A DNA stretch of 44,749 bases, taken from Opitutia bacterium UBA7397. Its GTDB lineage: Bacteria; Verrucomicrobiota; Verrucomicrobiia; Opitutales; UBA953. The stretch covers positions 4,785 to 49,533 of the forward strand of contig DKND01000015.1 in NCBI GenBank assembly GCA_002470605.1, written 5' to 3'. Position 1 is the stretch's first letter. The number at the start of each line of letters is the position of its first letter. Positions 8,194 through 16,925 of this stretch are shown here, one piece after another. A program made the position numbers and the translations under genes. The notes below the pieces were generated by a model. It was not told the origin of the DNA. It saw nothing but the letters and a program-made list of their open reading frames with translations, and made no database searches.

Positions 8194-11100
8194 ATGGCTA
8201 CCCACGAGTCTCGAATCTACAAGTTGGCAAAAGTTTCCCTTCTTGCCCTCCTCCTCGCCGCCTTACCCATAGCTGGTGATTTACGGGGCCAAGCGGCAGC
8301 CGCGGCTATCAATAAAGAGCCAAAGGAAGACCCGTTGTCCGTCTTGTTCAAAAAAGCCGAACTGAACTTTGATCAGAAGAAATACAAGGACGCCTTGGCC
8401 GATTATGTCGAACTTGAAAAACAAGCGACCAGCGTTGAGGACAAGCTCAAAGCCGTGGTCATTTTCCGAAAGGCCACTTGCTACTACTTGATCAAAGATT
8501 GGTCTAAGACCGAAATCGAGCTGACCAACTTCCTGACCAAGTTCCCCCGCGGTACCGATGACTTTTTTGACAGCGATAATCGTCGCGGCTTGGCGGAACT
8601 CACCTTGATTGAAGTCCTCTCCAATCAAGCCAAGTGGGACGCGGCTCTCCTGCGCCTCGAAAAAATCCGTTCGAATACCCTAGCCCGCCCGGAAGATCGC
8701 GTGAATGCCTACGCGCTCTCCGCCAAGATTGTCCTCGATCGCGTGAAATCCGCCCCGGAAGCCGACAAGAAAGCGGCTTACGGCCAAGCCATCGCCTTGC
8801 TCAAGCAGGCCACCTCCGAAGGCGTTAATACCCCCGAACGGAAAGAAGCGGGCTATAAATTGGTCGAAATCTACACCAAACTCGGCCTCGTCAAAGACGC
8901 CGATCAACTCAAGTCAGAGATCGATGCCAAGAGCAGCGGCTCGCCCGCCGATATCGTCCGTTCCAACTTCCAGCGCCTCAGCATCGGCGATGCCCGCTTC
9001 GCTTCCGCCGAAGCCACCGTCGACGAAAACACCCAGCCTGAAGCCTACCGACAGGCACTGAGCAACTACCAAGGCACGCTCCGCCGCGCGACCCTCACCC
9101 GCGCGCTCGTCAAAGCAGTCGAGGCGAAGCAAGGCGACCTCGATAACATCACCAAAAATAACCCGAAGCCCAATGACGAAACCAAGGCGAAAATCGAAAT
9201 GGTCCGCCAAGACCTAGACCAATTTAAAAAAATCGAAGCAGAATTCAACGCCAACAAGGATTACGACGCCTTCATCTCCTATCGCATCGGCCTTTGCCTG
9301 CTCGAATTGAACCGCCCCTGGGAAGCCTTCGTGGCCTTCCGTGATATCTTTGATAATAACCCGGAATTCTCCCGCATCACCGGCACCTACTATTACTATA
9401 TCGTAGCCCTTCGTCGCACCGGCCGAAACGCTGAAGCCCAGGCGAAGTGCAAGGAGTTCCTCGGTAAATTCCCGAAAGCTGACGAAAATTCAGCCATCGG
9501 TATGATCTTAGGCGAAATCTCCCAAGACACTGAAGACTTCAAAGAAGCGATCGCCCATTACCGATGGGTGAAGGATAACGTCAAAAACCTCACCGTGGAC
9601 GCGGCAATGGAAATCGATTTCCGCATCGCCTGCTGCCACTTCGCGATGGTCGACTGGAACGATGCCCGCGTCGCGTTCGATAAGTTCCTAAAACAGTACC
9701 CGCACTCACCCGTCACCCAACAGGTGCTGTACATGAACGCCCTCTGCTGGTTCTACCAAGGAAAATTCAAGGAGACCAAGGCCGCCTTCGACACTTACGA
9801 GAAAGAATACCCTCGCGGACAGTTCCTCCCAGACGTCCGCTATCGTCAGGCAATCGTCAAATTTGGAAGTAACCCGCCGGAGACGACCGAAACCCTGCGC
9901 CTCTGCAACGAATGGCTAAAGGAATTCGCCGTCCTGAAGACGGACGAGGTCATCAACCAGTTGCCCGAAGTCCACACGCTGATTGGCGATACCTATATCC
10001 GCCTAGCCGACCAGCTCACCGAAGCGATCCGCCTGGCCGACCTCGACATCCGCAATTCCGACTCGACTAACGGAAAAAACACCGCGGCGGCGAACAAAGC
10101 CAAACTTGAAAAGCAGAAGAACGATATCACCAGCAAAGCGGTTGACGCTTATGTGACGGCGGCTCGTTCCGGCCGGACCAACCCCTCGGCGCTGGAATTC
10201 GTCCTCCGGGAATTAGGCAAGATGCTCCCTGGACGCGGCGAACACCAAAGGATGCGCGACCTCTACAAAGAAATCTACGACTGGAACCACAACGACCCGA
10301 AGGCGATGACCTACCTGTTCGACGTGATTAAGTCGACCGAACGGATGGGAGATAAGGTCGAATTCAGCCAACGCACCGAACAGACCACTAAGAATTACAG
10401 CGCCAAGCTGGCCGTCGCCCGTAAAGCGGTCACCGACCTTGAGCGCAATACCAGCACGACCGAAGCAATCACGGCCGCCAAGGAGGCGGTCACGAAACTC
10501 TCCGCACAGCTGGCCGCCGAACTCGATGTCATCGAAAAAGAACGTCAATTAAGCATCACCAAGGCAAAGAGCGACGCTCTAAAGATTCTTTCCAATTCCG
10601 TCACGGAAAGCATCAATGACCGTCGCCAAGAGGGCGCCGAGAAGTTGATCATATTCTTGACCGAAAAAATCGCCAAGAAAGTGAAGCGGGTTAAGCCTGG
10701 AACCAAACCTGACCCTGCCGCCTATTCCGTGGATAATGCCGAAGCGGAACTGAAGAAACTGCTCCGCCTCGAAGAGAACCGAGACTCCCTCATCGCCCAA
10801 GCCCGCGGCTTCTTCGCCCTAGGCCAACTTGCCATCAACACACGTAACCCCGAGAAGGCCGCCTCCTATTTTGAAAAAATCGCCACGAGCTACAAAGCTG
10901 AAGAACTAAGCCCGACCATTATTGCCGTCGTCGGCGATCACCTGCTCGCAAAAGGGGAACTGACCAAGGCTGCCAGCTATTTTGACTATATCCGCGAACA
11001 CAGCCGCTCCACGGATTATGCCGATTACGGGTTCGCGGGTTCCGCTGAAATCTTACTGCGCCAAAAGAAGTTCAAGCAAGCCGCCGAACTCTGCCAGGAA

Positions 11101-11514
11101 GCTATCGACAATAACATCCTTATGTCGAAAGAGCGTGAAATCCGGTTCGTACACGGACGCGCCTTGGTCGAACTAGGCCAATATGTCGCCGCCAAGAAGA
11201 CCCTCGAGGATATCGCCAAGACCAAGGAGTGGAGAGGCGAGACCACGGCAGGCTGCCTCTACTGGCTCGGCCTGGCCGAAGAACGCCAAGGCCATGACGC
11301 CGAAGCCGTAGCCTATTACCGTCGTTGCCGGTTGGCCTGGAAGAAATATGAAGTTTGGTCCGCCAAGGCCTACCTTTCGGAGGCGAAGATTCTCGGAAAC
11401 AAGATGGGGCAAAAACCCGAAGCCAAAGCGGTCCTGCTTGAGATGCTCAGCAACGAGCGAATCAAGGCCACCCCTGAAGCCAATGAAGCCAAAGAGCTCA
11501 CCCTCAGCCTCTAA
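8194..11514 (+). CDS. Large secreted TPR-repeat protein, first gene of an ExbB/ExbD operon
   Basis: The 1106-residue protein has an N-terminal signal sequence: charged residues, a hydrophobic core LAKVSLLALLLAALPIAG, and an Ala-rich cleavage zone near residue 35. The rest is almost entirely helical with many TPR-like units, for example segments containing DYVELEKQA, FLTKFPRG, FLGKFPKAD, FLKQYPHSP and YEKEYPRGQF. This is the classic spacing of TPR motifs in outer membrane assembly and YbgF/BamD-type proteins. A charged, probably coiled-coil stretch lies around residues 730-800. It should be a periplasmic or outer-membrane-facing scaffold. Its neighbours, co-directional and closely spaced, are a second secreted protein, ExbB and two ExbD proteins, so it probably works with a proton-driven motor. 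A GAGGAG at 8169-8174 is too far from the ATG to serve as its Shine-Dalgarno site. Confidence 0.8.
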   Translation: MATHESRIYKLAKVSLLALLLAALPIAGDLRGQAAAAAINKEPKEDPLSVLFKKAELNFDQKKYKDALADYVELEKQATSVEDKLKAVVIFRKATCYYLIKDWSKTEIELTNFLTKFPRGTDDFFDSDNRRGLAELTLIEVLSNQAKWDAALLRLEKIRSNTLARPEDRVNAYALSAKIVLDRVKSAPEADKKAAYGQAIALLKQATSEGVNTPERKEAGYKLVEIYTKLGLVKDADQLKSEIDAKSSGSPADIVRSNFQRLSIGDARFASAEATVDENTQPEAYRQALSNYQGTLRRATLTRALVKAVEAKQGDLDNITKNNPKPNDETKAKIEMVRQDLDQFKKIEAEFNANKDYDAFISYRIGLCLLELNRPWEAFVAFRDIFDNNPEFSRITGTYYYYIVALRRTGRNAEAQAKCKEFLGKFPKADENSAIGMILGEISQDTEDFKEAIAHYRWVKDNVKNLTVDAAMEIDFRIACCHFAMVDWNDARVAFDKFLKQYPHSPVTQQVLYMNALCWFYQGKFKETKAAFDTYEKEYPRGQFLPDVRYRQAIVKFGSNPPETTETLRLCNEWLKEFAVLKTDEVINQLPEVHTLIGDTYIRLADQLTEAIRLADLDIRNSDSTNGKNTAAANKAKLEKQKNDITSKAVDAYVTAARSGRTNPSALEFVLRELGKMLPGRGEHQRMRDLYKEIYDWNHNDPKAMTYLFDVIKSTERMGDKVEFSQRTEQTTKNYSAKLAVARKAVTDLERNTSTTEAITAAKEAVTKLSAQLAAELDVIEKERQLSITKAKSDALKILSNSVTESINDRRQEGAEKLIIFLTEKIAKKVKRVKPGTKPDPAAYSVDNAEAELKKLLRLEENRDSLIAQARGFFALGQLAINTRNPEKAASYFEKIATSYKAEELSPTIIAVVGDHLLAKGELTKAASYFDYIREHSRSTDYADYGFAGSAEILLRQKKFKQAAELCQEAIDNNILMSKEREIRFVHGRALVELGQYVAAKKTLEDIAKTKEWRGETTAGCLYWLGLAEERQGHDAEAVAYYRRCRLAWKKYEVWSAKAYLSEAKILGNKMGQKPEAKAVLLEMLSNERIKATPEANEAKELTLSL

Positions 11515-11518
11515 TACC

Positions 11519-12547
11519 ATGAACTCTTTCGCCCGTATCTTTCTAGCGCTTGCCGCCCTAAGCCAATTTCCTTCCGCCTTAGGACAAGTTTTTATCTTTA
11601 AATCAAATGAACGCTGGGAAATCAACGACCCCTTCAAGATGGATCGAACTTCCTTGCCGCCCAAGCCATTGGTGGACGTTAAAAAGGGCCTAATCATCAG
11701 TGTTAACGGGACCGTTGAACGCACCAACTTCATCAGCGGGGCCGAAATCAGGGCGAGTAAAAAACTTACTGAAGTCCTCAGCATCATCTGGCCCCTACCT
11801 GAGCGACTCATCGAGGCTCAGAACAACATCAATCGCGGCGAGCCCGGCAAGGCGCTTGATAATATCGAAGCTGTAATCAAGTTATTCGAGCCCCTAAAGG
11901 CGGTCCCTGGCAGCTGGTGGCCCAAAGCCACTATGCTTAAACTGGACGCCCTTGACCGGCTCGAGAACGAAGCTGCCATTGGCTCTTTTCTGGAAAACCT
12001 AGAAAAAGACGAAAGTGCCAAGCTCCCCGAACTCGCCATCAAGATCCAACTGGCACGACTCATGCAACGCGCCCGAAAAGGCGACCACGAGTCCGTCATC
12101 AAAGAGGCTACTGACCTGATTCCGAAGATGGACGACCCGGACCTGCTCGCCCGCCTGCATATCGTCAAAGCCAACTCTCTGCTCGCCACCAAGAAGTATG
12201 AACTGGCGATGAACGTCTATCTGCGCGTTCCGGTCTTCTACGGTGCCCAACTTGAACACGTTCCCAAAGCACTCCTGGGTGCCGCCCGCGCCTTCCGCGG
12301 CATGGACACGCCAGCGACCCGGGAACAGAAGCTGGAAGAAGTTTCCAATCGTTACTTAAAAGACATCATCACGACTTATCCGGTCTCAAAAGAGGCAGAA
12401 GAAGCAAAAAAACTTCTACCCAAGGAAGACCGAGTGAAAGCCGAAGCCGAACAAAAGAAACTCGCAACGGCGGCGGCGCTCCCCGAGGGCGCCGTGATGG
12501 CCAAGCCAAAGGTCAAAGCCGAAGACGATCAGTCAGGTAACAAGTGA
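11519..12547 (+). CDS. Secreted hypothetical protein with TPR-like helices
   Basis: The product has 342 residues from the ATG at 11519, four bases after the stop of the large TPR gene. The longer open frame upstream is that gene read in another frame. A signal peptide is clear: MNSFARIFLALAALSQFPSALG with likely cleavage before QVFIFKSNE. Residues 60-95 contain a predicted beta-rich segment (LIISVNGTVERT), and residues 100-300 are helical, with repeat-like units such as LYLAMNVYLRVPVFYG-type helices spaced like TPRs. The C-terminus is Lys/Ala/Glu-rich and probably disordered. I recognise no named family. Position between the TPR scaffold and exbB suggests a periplasmic partner of the same envelope machine. 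Confidence 0.7.
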   Translation: MNSFARIFLALAALSQFPSALGQVFIFKSNERWEINDPFKMDRTSLPPKPLVDVKKGLIISVNGTVERTNFISGAEIRASKKLTEVLSIIWPLPERLIEAQNNINRGEPGKALDNIEAVIKLFEPLKAVPGSWWPKATMLKLDALDRLENEAAIGSFLENLEKDESAKLPELAIKIQLARLMQRARKGDHESVIKEATDLIPKMDDPDLLARLHIVKANSLLATKKYELAMNVYLRVPVFYGAQLEHVPKALLGAARAFRGMDTPATREQKLEEVSNRYLKDIITTYPVSKEAEEAKKLLPKEDRVKAEAEQKKLATAAALPEGAVMAKPKVKAEDDQSGNK

Positions 12548-12602
12548 GTCCTTGCCCCTTTCCAAAACCCAACCTAAATATCCTCAACCCACTCAGGTCC
12601 CC

Positions 12603-13409
12603 ATGAAGCTGAAACTCCGCCTCCCCTTAATCACTTCGCTCTTCCTCGGACTAGCGACCGTCAACATGTTGGCACAAGCCGCCGCGGCCGCTCCCGCCGC
12701 CGCCCATCATGACAAGACCTTGATGGATCTTTTCATCGAAGGCGGCTGGGTCATGTACCCCATCACGCTTTGCTCGGTCGCCATGATCTGGTTCATCGTC
12801 GATGGCTTCCTTAAGACCAGCACCGGCAAGCTTTATCCCGCTGACCACGTCAAGGAGCTCCGCGTCCTCTTCAAAAAAGGCGATTATGTCGGCGCTTATG
12901 CTTACGCGAAAGACGCTAACTCGCCCGTCGCCCAGGTCATCCGCGCCGGGGTGGCTCTTTCCCCCGAAGGAAAGACCATGACCGAAGAAGCCATCATTTC
13001 AGAAATCACCCGCATCCAAGCTGAACTCAAAGGACGCGCATCCTACCTCTCCGTTATCGGAGTCTGTACGCCGATGATTGGTCTGACGGGTACGGTGACC
13101 GGCATGATGAAGGCATTTGATAAGCTTTCCACATCGGGCGCGGGCGACCCCTCATCCCTCTCAGGCGCCATCGGCGAAGTCCTCGTCGCAACAGCTTCCG
13201 GTCTGTTTATCGCTATCCCCGCCTTCATCTCCTACTACCTGCTGACGAATCGCATCAATAAAGGCATTCACGACATCAGTGAAATCGTCAGCGGACTCTT
13301 CCGCTCCTACCCCTACGATGAGGTAGCAGGTCGTCGCGTCGGTGACGAAGAGATCTACGCCTCTAAGCCGGATTGGAATGCCTCCCCCGCTCCTGCGGAG
13401 AAGGCCTAA
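12603..13409 (+). CDS. exbB: ExbB/TolQ/MotA-family proton channel protein
   Basis: The product has 268 residues from the ATG at 12603, which has a weak AGGT site six bases upstream and gives a proper signal-like N-terminus. A TTG 51 bases upstream is less likely. Three membrane segments follow the signal: about residues 31-52 (GGWVMYPITLCSVAMIWFIVDGF, shifted slightly by the signal length), then the conserved pair YLSVIGVCTPMIGLTGTV and ATASGLFIAIPAFISYYLL. The GLTGTVTGM and EVLVATASGLFIAIP motifs line the ion pathway in ExbB/TolQ/MotA. It should form the pentameric stator-like core that, with ExbD, converts proton flow into mechanical work on a periplasmic partner. Two exbD genes follow at once, with no TonB in the operon. 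Confidence 0.93.
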   Translation: MKLKLRLPLITSLFLGLATVNMLAQAAAAAPAAAHHDKTLMDLFIEGGWVMYPITLCSVAMIWFIVDGFLKTSTGKLYPADHVKELRVLFKKGDYVGAYAYAKDANSPVAQVIRAGVALSPEGKTMTEEAIISEITRIQAELKGRASYLSVIGVCTPMIGLTGTVTGMMKAFDKLSTSGAGDPSSLSGAIGEVLVATASGLFIAIPAFISYYLLTNRINKGIHDISEIVSGLFRSYPYDEVAGRRVGDEEIYASKPDWNASPAPAEKA

Positions 13410-13434
13410 TCACCCTCAATCCGACTAGACGACC

Positions 13435-13875
13435 ATGGCAGGCGGAGGAGGAGGCGGGGAAGGCGAACCAGAATTTCAGGTAGCACCGATGATCGATGTG
13501 CTGCTGGTCTTGCTCATCTTCTTCATGTCCATCACTTCCTCGCAAGTGCTCAAGGTCGATAAGAACATCAAGTTGCCGGTCGCCTCGCACGGCGTCAAAC
13601 GCGACGACAAAGCGACGGCCGGACTGATCAATATTTCATGGGACGCGACCACAGGCCAGGCGAGATATAAACTCGACGACCGCGAACTGGACGCCAACGA
13701 CAAAGACGGCATCGCCAAAGAATTGGCCGCCCGCAAAGGTACCAACGAAAAATATCGTCTGCTGATTCGTGCCGACCGCGAATGCCACGCCAAATATATC
13801 TCCAAAGCCCTCGAATGGGGCGCTGAAGCCGGAATTGATAACATCGCCTTCTCCGGTCTTAACCACGAAGAATAA
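13435..13875 (+). CDS. exbD: ExbD/TolR-family biopolymer transport protein (first copy)
   Basis: This 146-residue protein has a glycine-rich start, one transmembrane helix (residues about 16-38, VAPMIDVLLVLLIFFM) and a periplasmic domain. Asp21 in PMIDV is the protonatable residue that is essential in ExbD and TolR. ExbD dimers sit inside the ExbB ring and take part in proton transfer and in contact with TonB-type partners. The periplasmic domain (ELAARKGTNEKYRLLIRADREC and the AEAGIDNIAFSGL end) has the usual ExbD fold signature, with a conserved strand like LLIRAD. It starts 25 bases after exbB and ends two bases before the second exbD. Confidence 0.93.
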   Translation: MAGGGGGGEGEPEFQVAPMIDVLLVLLIFFMSITSSQVLKVDKNIKLPVASHGVKRDDKATAGLINISWDATTGQARYKLDDRELDANDKDGIAKELAARKGTNEKYRLLIRADRECHAKYISKALEWGAEAGIDNIAFSGLNHEE

Positions 13876-13877
13876 TC

Positions 13878-14321
13878 ATGCGTCAACTCGAACCCCAACC
13901 CGACGCTAACGCCGGCTTCCAGATCGCGCCGATGATCGACGTGGTCTTCGTCATCATGCTCTTCTTCATGGTGATGGCAGGTGCGGTCAAGGTTGAGCAT
14001 GAACTGAAAACGACCCTCCCTGGCAACGCCGAGACCGCCAAGGAAACCGAAATGCCCGATGAGATCAATATCGGCATCTCGGAAAGCGGCGAGGTCACCC
14101 TTAACGACGACCCGGTCGGCAACGCTCAGGACAAAGAACTAAAAAGTCTTTACACCCAGATGGTCGTGATGAAAAAAGCCGCTGAGCAAGCTAAGACAAA
14201 ACTCCTCATCACCGTCCAAGCCGAAGAAACCGCCCGCTATGATCGGGTGATAAACGTCCTCGACGTCCTCGCCCTCGCCGAGGTTTCAAACGTGACGTTT
14301 GCGGTCGCTGACACGGAATAA
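13878..14321 (+). CDS. exbD: ExbD/TolR-family biopolymer transport protein (second copy)
   Basis: This 147-residue paralogue has the same layout: a short cytosolic start, one transmembrane helix with Asp21 in APMIDVVFVIMLFFM, and a periplasmic domain ending in EVSNVTFAVADTE. It diverges clearly from the first copy outside the membrane segment, so the pair may form a heterodimer rather than being a recent duplication. Paired ExbD proteins are common in ExbB operons of Bacteroidota and PVC bacteria. The gene begins two bases after its partner and is followed 23 bases later by a terminator, which ends the operon. Confidence 0.93.
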   Translation: MRQLEPQPDANAGFQIAPMIDVVFVIMLFFMVMAGAVKVEHELKTTLPGNAETAKETEMPDEINIGISESGEVTLNDDPVGNAQDKELKSLYTQMVVMKKAAEQAKTKLLITVQAEETARYDRVINVLDVLALAEVSNVTFAVADTE

Positions 14322-14344
14322 CCCTTATTACTAAGCCCTCCCTC

Positions 14345-14373
14345 GAAACCGCCCTTAGGCGGTTTCTTGTTTT
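14345..14373 (+). terminator. Rho-independent terminator ending the TPR-ExbB-ExbD operon
   Basis: A perfect nine-base-pair stem (GAAACCGCC at 14345-14353 with GGCGGTTTC at 14358-14366) closes a CTTA loop and is followed by TTGTTTT. It lies 23 bases after the second exbD. Confidence 0.9.
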
Positions 14374-14415
14374 GTGGATTTGCCAACCCTGTCCAGACCG
14401 CCTCATGATACCGCC

Positions 14416-14565
14416 ATGAAGCTCTCCCTCCTGCTAATCGCCGCCACGCTTGGCCTCTCCGGTTGTATCATCGTCTTCGAGCAGCCCAAAGACCCCAAGC
14501 CAGCCGCCCCAGCCGCCACCGCAGCCAAGGCAAAGACTGCCAAGGCCGACGCTAGCGCAAAGTAA
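14416..14565 (+). CDS. Very small predicted lipoprotein
   Basis: The product is 49 residues from the ATG at 14416. A lipoprotein signal is clear: MKLSLLLIAATLGLSGC, with lipobox LSGC and Cys17 as the lipidation site. The mature part is only about 33 residues and is Pro/Ala/Lys-rich, so it is probably disordered, resembling the short entericidin-like or linker lipoproteins seen in many Gram-negatives. No function can be assigned. It follows the ExbD terminator by 42 bases, so it would need its own promoter; I see no convincing one. Its stop lies 11 bases from the convergent thrC stop. The frame could be fortuitous, but the lipobox argues for a real gene. Confidence 0.55.
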   Translation: MKLSLLLIAATLGLSGCIIVFEQPKDPKPAAPAATAAKAKTAKADASAK

Positions 14566-14576
14566 GCACCCGAAGC

Positions 14577-15908
14577 TCAGGCGAAGCCGGCTTCCGACTC
14601 TAAGACGGCCCGGACGCCTTCATAATCATTGCCCAGCAGACGCGGCGCAGGCTTAGGCAATTCAAACGGGAAAGTTGAAGTGTTACGATTGCCGAAGGCC
14701 GCTTCTAGGACGTCAGGGAATTTCGCCGGGTGTGCGGTTCCGAAGACGATCACGCGATCAAGGGCGCCTGGGGACTGACGCAGTAAATCCTCCGCGGCTT
14801 TCCAGCCGACCGCGGTATGAGGGCAAAGGATATAGCCACTGGCGTCACGGACTAGTCGCATGGCCTCAAGCGTTGAGACGTCGTCGACGGTGACCGCAGA
14901 AACAGCCGGACCGCCTTCACGCCAAGCCAAGAGACGACCAAGGTTATTAGGGTCGCCGATGTCCATGGCGTTGGAAGCGGTGGGACTTGATCGCCGAGCC
15001 TTATACTGTCCGGTGGCAAAAAGCTCGGGCAACGGCGAATTAACGTTCGTCGCCGCCACTAAAGCGTCGACTTGCAAGCCCATCCGACGTGCCAGCTGCA
15101 CCGCCCCGACATTACCCAGATTGCCAGAGGGAACCACGATGCCCATTTTTGCGCCAGAAGGCAGCAAGCGCTTCGCATGGAAGGCGAAAGGTAATTGAGC
15201 GATGAGGCGAACGGGGTTGATCGAATTGGCCGTCAGCAAAGGCCGGCGACGACGCAGAGCCTCATCCGCCAAAGCCCGCTTCACCATCGCCTGACAATCA
15301 TCAAAAGTACCATCGATCGATAAGGCGACTACCCCAGGACGAGCCCGAGCGATCTGAGACTCCTGTACGCCGCTGACACCGACACGAGGATAGAGCACCA
15401 CTGCGCGGACACCTGGCACGCCAGCACAGGCTTCGGTCACCGCCGCTCCGGTATCACCGGAAGTGGCCGCCAACACGGTCAACTGAGGGAAGTCATTGCC
15501 TAGTACGCGAGCAGTGACCCTGACCAATAAGCGGACCGCAAAGTCTTTGAAGGCCGCCGACGGGCCGTGAAAAAGTTCGAGGACGCCGATTTTTTCCAAG
15601 CTCGTGCCGCGCAATTTTTCGGGAAAAATCAACGGTACCGGAAAGTCGAAAGCCTCCTGGCAAAGTTCATGTAAAACCTGCGGACCAAGCTCGGCGGCGA
15701 AGTAAGGCGCCACGACCGCTTCAGCTAATTCTGCATAAGTAGCACCGCGATGGCTCTCAATGAAACCGGCAGGAAGCTGCGGGATATGGGTCGGAACCCA
15801 AAGCCCACCCTTGGCGGGAACTGCCGAGAGCAGAACATCCCTGAGGCCGCCGCGACAGGTCGCATCAGCAGTCGAAACAAATTCTAATTTAGGACTCGGA
15901 GATGACAT
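14577..15908 (-). CDS. thrC: Threonine synthase
   Basis: This 443-residue PLP enzyme converts O-phosphohomoserine to threonine. The cofactor lysine is Lys121 in HGPSAAFKDFAVRLL. The phosphate-binding loop ATSGDTGAAVTEA follows, and later GIVVPSGNLGNVGA matches the family. The N-terminal YAELAEAVVAPYF region is typical of the longer (E. coli-type) threonine synthases. It is the second gene of a thrB-thrC pair: its ATG lies inside thrB, overlapping by 20 bases, which suggests translational coupling. No terminator is visible in the 11 bases before the convergent small lipoprotein gene. Confidence 0.95.
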   Translation of the reverse strand: MSSPSPKLEFVSTADATCRGGLRDVLLSAVPAKGGLWVPTHIPQLPAGFIESHRGATYAELAEAVVAPYFAAELGPQVLHELCQEAFDFPVPLIFPEKLRGTSLEKIGVLELFHGPSAAFKDFAVRLLVRVTARVLGNDFPQLTVLAATSGDTGAAVTEACAGVPGVRAVVLYPRVGVSGVQESQIARARPGVVALSIDGTFDDCQAMVKRALADEALRRRRPLLTANSINPVRLIAQLPFAFHAKRLLPSGAKMGIVVPSGNLGNVGAVQLARRMGLQVDALVAATNVNSPLPELFATGQYKARRSSPTASNAMDIGDPNNLGRLLAWREGGPAVSAVTVDDVSTLEAMRLVRDASGYILCPHTAVGWKAAEDLLRQSPGALDRVIVFGTAHPAKFPDVLEAAFGNRNTSTFPFELPKPAPRLLGNDYEGVRAVLESEAGFA

Positions 15909-16842
15909 GGACGCCCTTGGGATTAATACGCGAAACGTATTGGGTAGCCTTGATCGGGACTGAAGAAAATACTTCGGCTACCGCGGCCGCTACCTTGCGA
16001 GCCACCGCCTCGCCTTCGCACAAGGCGAAGACGCTCGGCCCAGCTCCGGAAATGGAAAACCCTAGAGCGCCAGCCGACAACGCGGCCTGTTTTGCCCGAT
16101 AAAATTCTGGAATAAGGCGCTGACGATGCGGTTCCGCGATCAGGTCGACGAGCGAACGGCCGATGAGGGCGTAATCGCTTTGGAAGAATCCACAAAGCAA
16201 GCCGCCGAGGTTACCGCACTGCTGCGTAGAAGTTTCGAGCTGGATCTGGCGAGGCATGATTTCTCGCGCGACCTTGGTCAGGACAACGATATCCGGATGG
16301 ACCACGGCGGCCCAAAGATTCTCTGGGATTGGCACGTTCATCACGTCAAGTTCGGCATTCGAACGTATCAGCGTGATACCTCCTAAAAGACAGGGTCCGA
16401 CATTATCGGCATGCCAGGCGCCATCGGCGGCCGCTTCACCGGCGACGACGAACGGCAAGAGCTGTCGGCGCGTAAGCGGCTCTCCCAAGAGTCGGTTGAT
16501 AACAAAAGCTCCGCCCACCGCACTCGCCGCGCTCGAACCCAAACCGCTCCCAAAAGGCATCTTCTTATGAATCTCCATCTCGATGCCCACATCGCTCTTT
16601 CCGAGGTGACGAAGTAAGGCATGCGCTGCGACACCGGCGGTATTCAGTTTCGAATCCAAAGGCAGCCGCCCGTCATCGCCGGTAATCTTGCCGATAGTCA
16701 AACCAGGCTTCGGAGAGAAACGGGCGACGATTTCGTCGCCGGGCAAATCGATGGCAAAGCCCAAGACGTCGAAGCCGCAAGCGACATTGGCCACGGTGGC
16801 GGGCGAAAAGACCCTGACTTCTTTGAGCGGCTTGGTGGACAT
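15889..16842 (-). CDS. thrB: Homoserine kinase
   Basis: The product has 317 residues from the ATG at 16842 (MSTKPLKEV). The longer frame to 16896 adds residues that do not fit the family, whose proteins start close to VFSPATVANVACGFDVLGFA, as seen here. This GHMP kinase phosphorylates homoserine with ATP. The ATP-binding motif PFGSGLGSSAASA lies at residues 96-108, and the third GHMP motif appears as LGFSISGAGPSVFAL. It should make the substrate for ThrC, encoded just downstream and overlapping by 20 bases. The 83-base gap to the divergent NAD synthetase gene must hold both promoters, but none is clear by eye. Confidence 0.95.
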   Translation of the reverse strand: MSTKPLKEVRVFSPATVANVACGFDVLGFAIDLPGDEIVARFSPKPGLTIGKITGDDGRLPLDSKLNTAGVAAHALLRHLGKSDVGIEMEIHKKMPFGSGLGSSAASAVGGAFVINRLLGEPLTRRQLLPFVVAGEAAADGAWHADNVGPCLLGGITLIRSNAELDVMNVPIPENLWAAVVHPDIVVLTKVAREIMPRQIQLETSTQQCGNLGGLLCGFFQSDYALIGRSLVDLIAEPHRQRLIPEFYRAKQAALSAGALGFSISGAGPSVFALCEGEAVARKVAAAVAEVFSSVPIKATQYVSRINPKGVHVISES

Positions 16843-16925
16843 AAGACCCCAGTAGAGGGGATTAAAGACCTTTCGGGTTGCCTCCCTATGGGTCAACGGT
16901 GAACATGACTGTTACCAAGCCTTAA

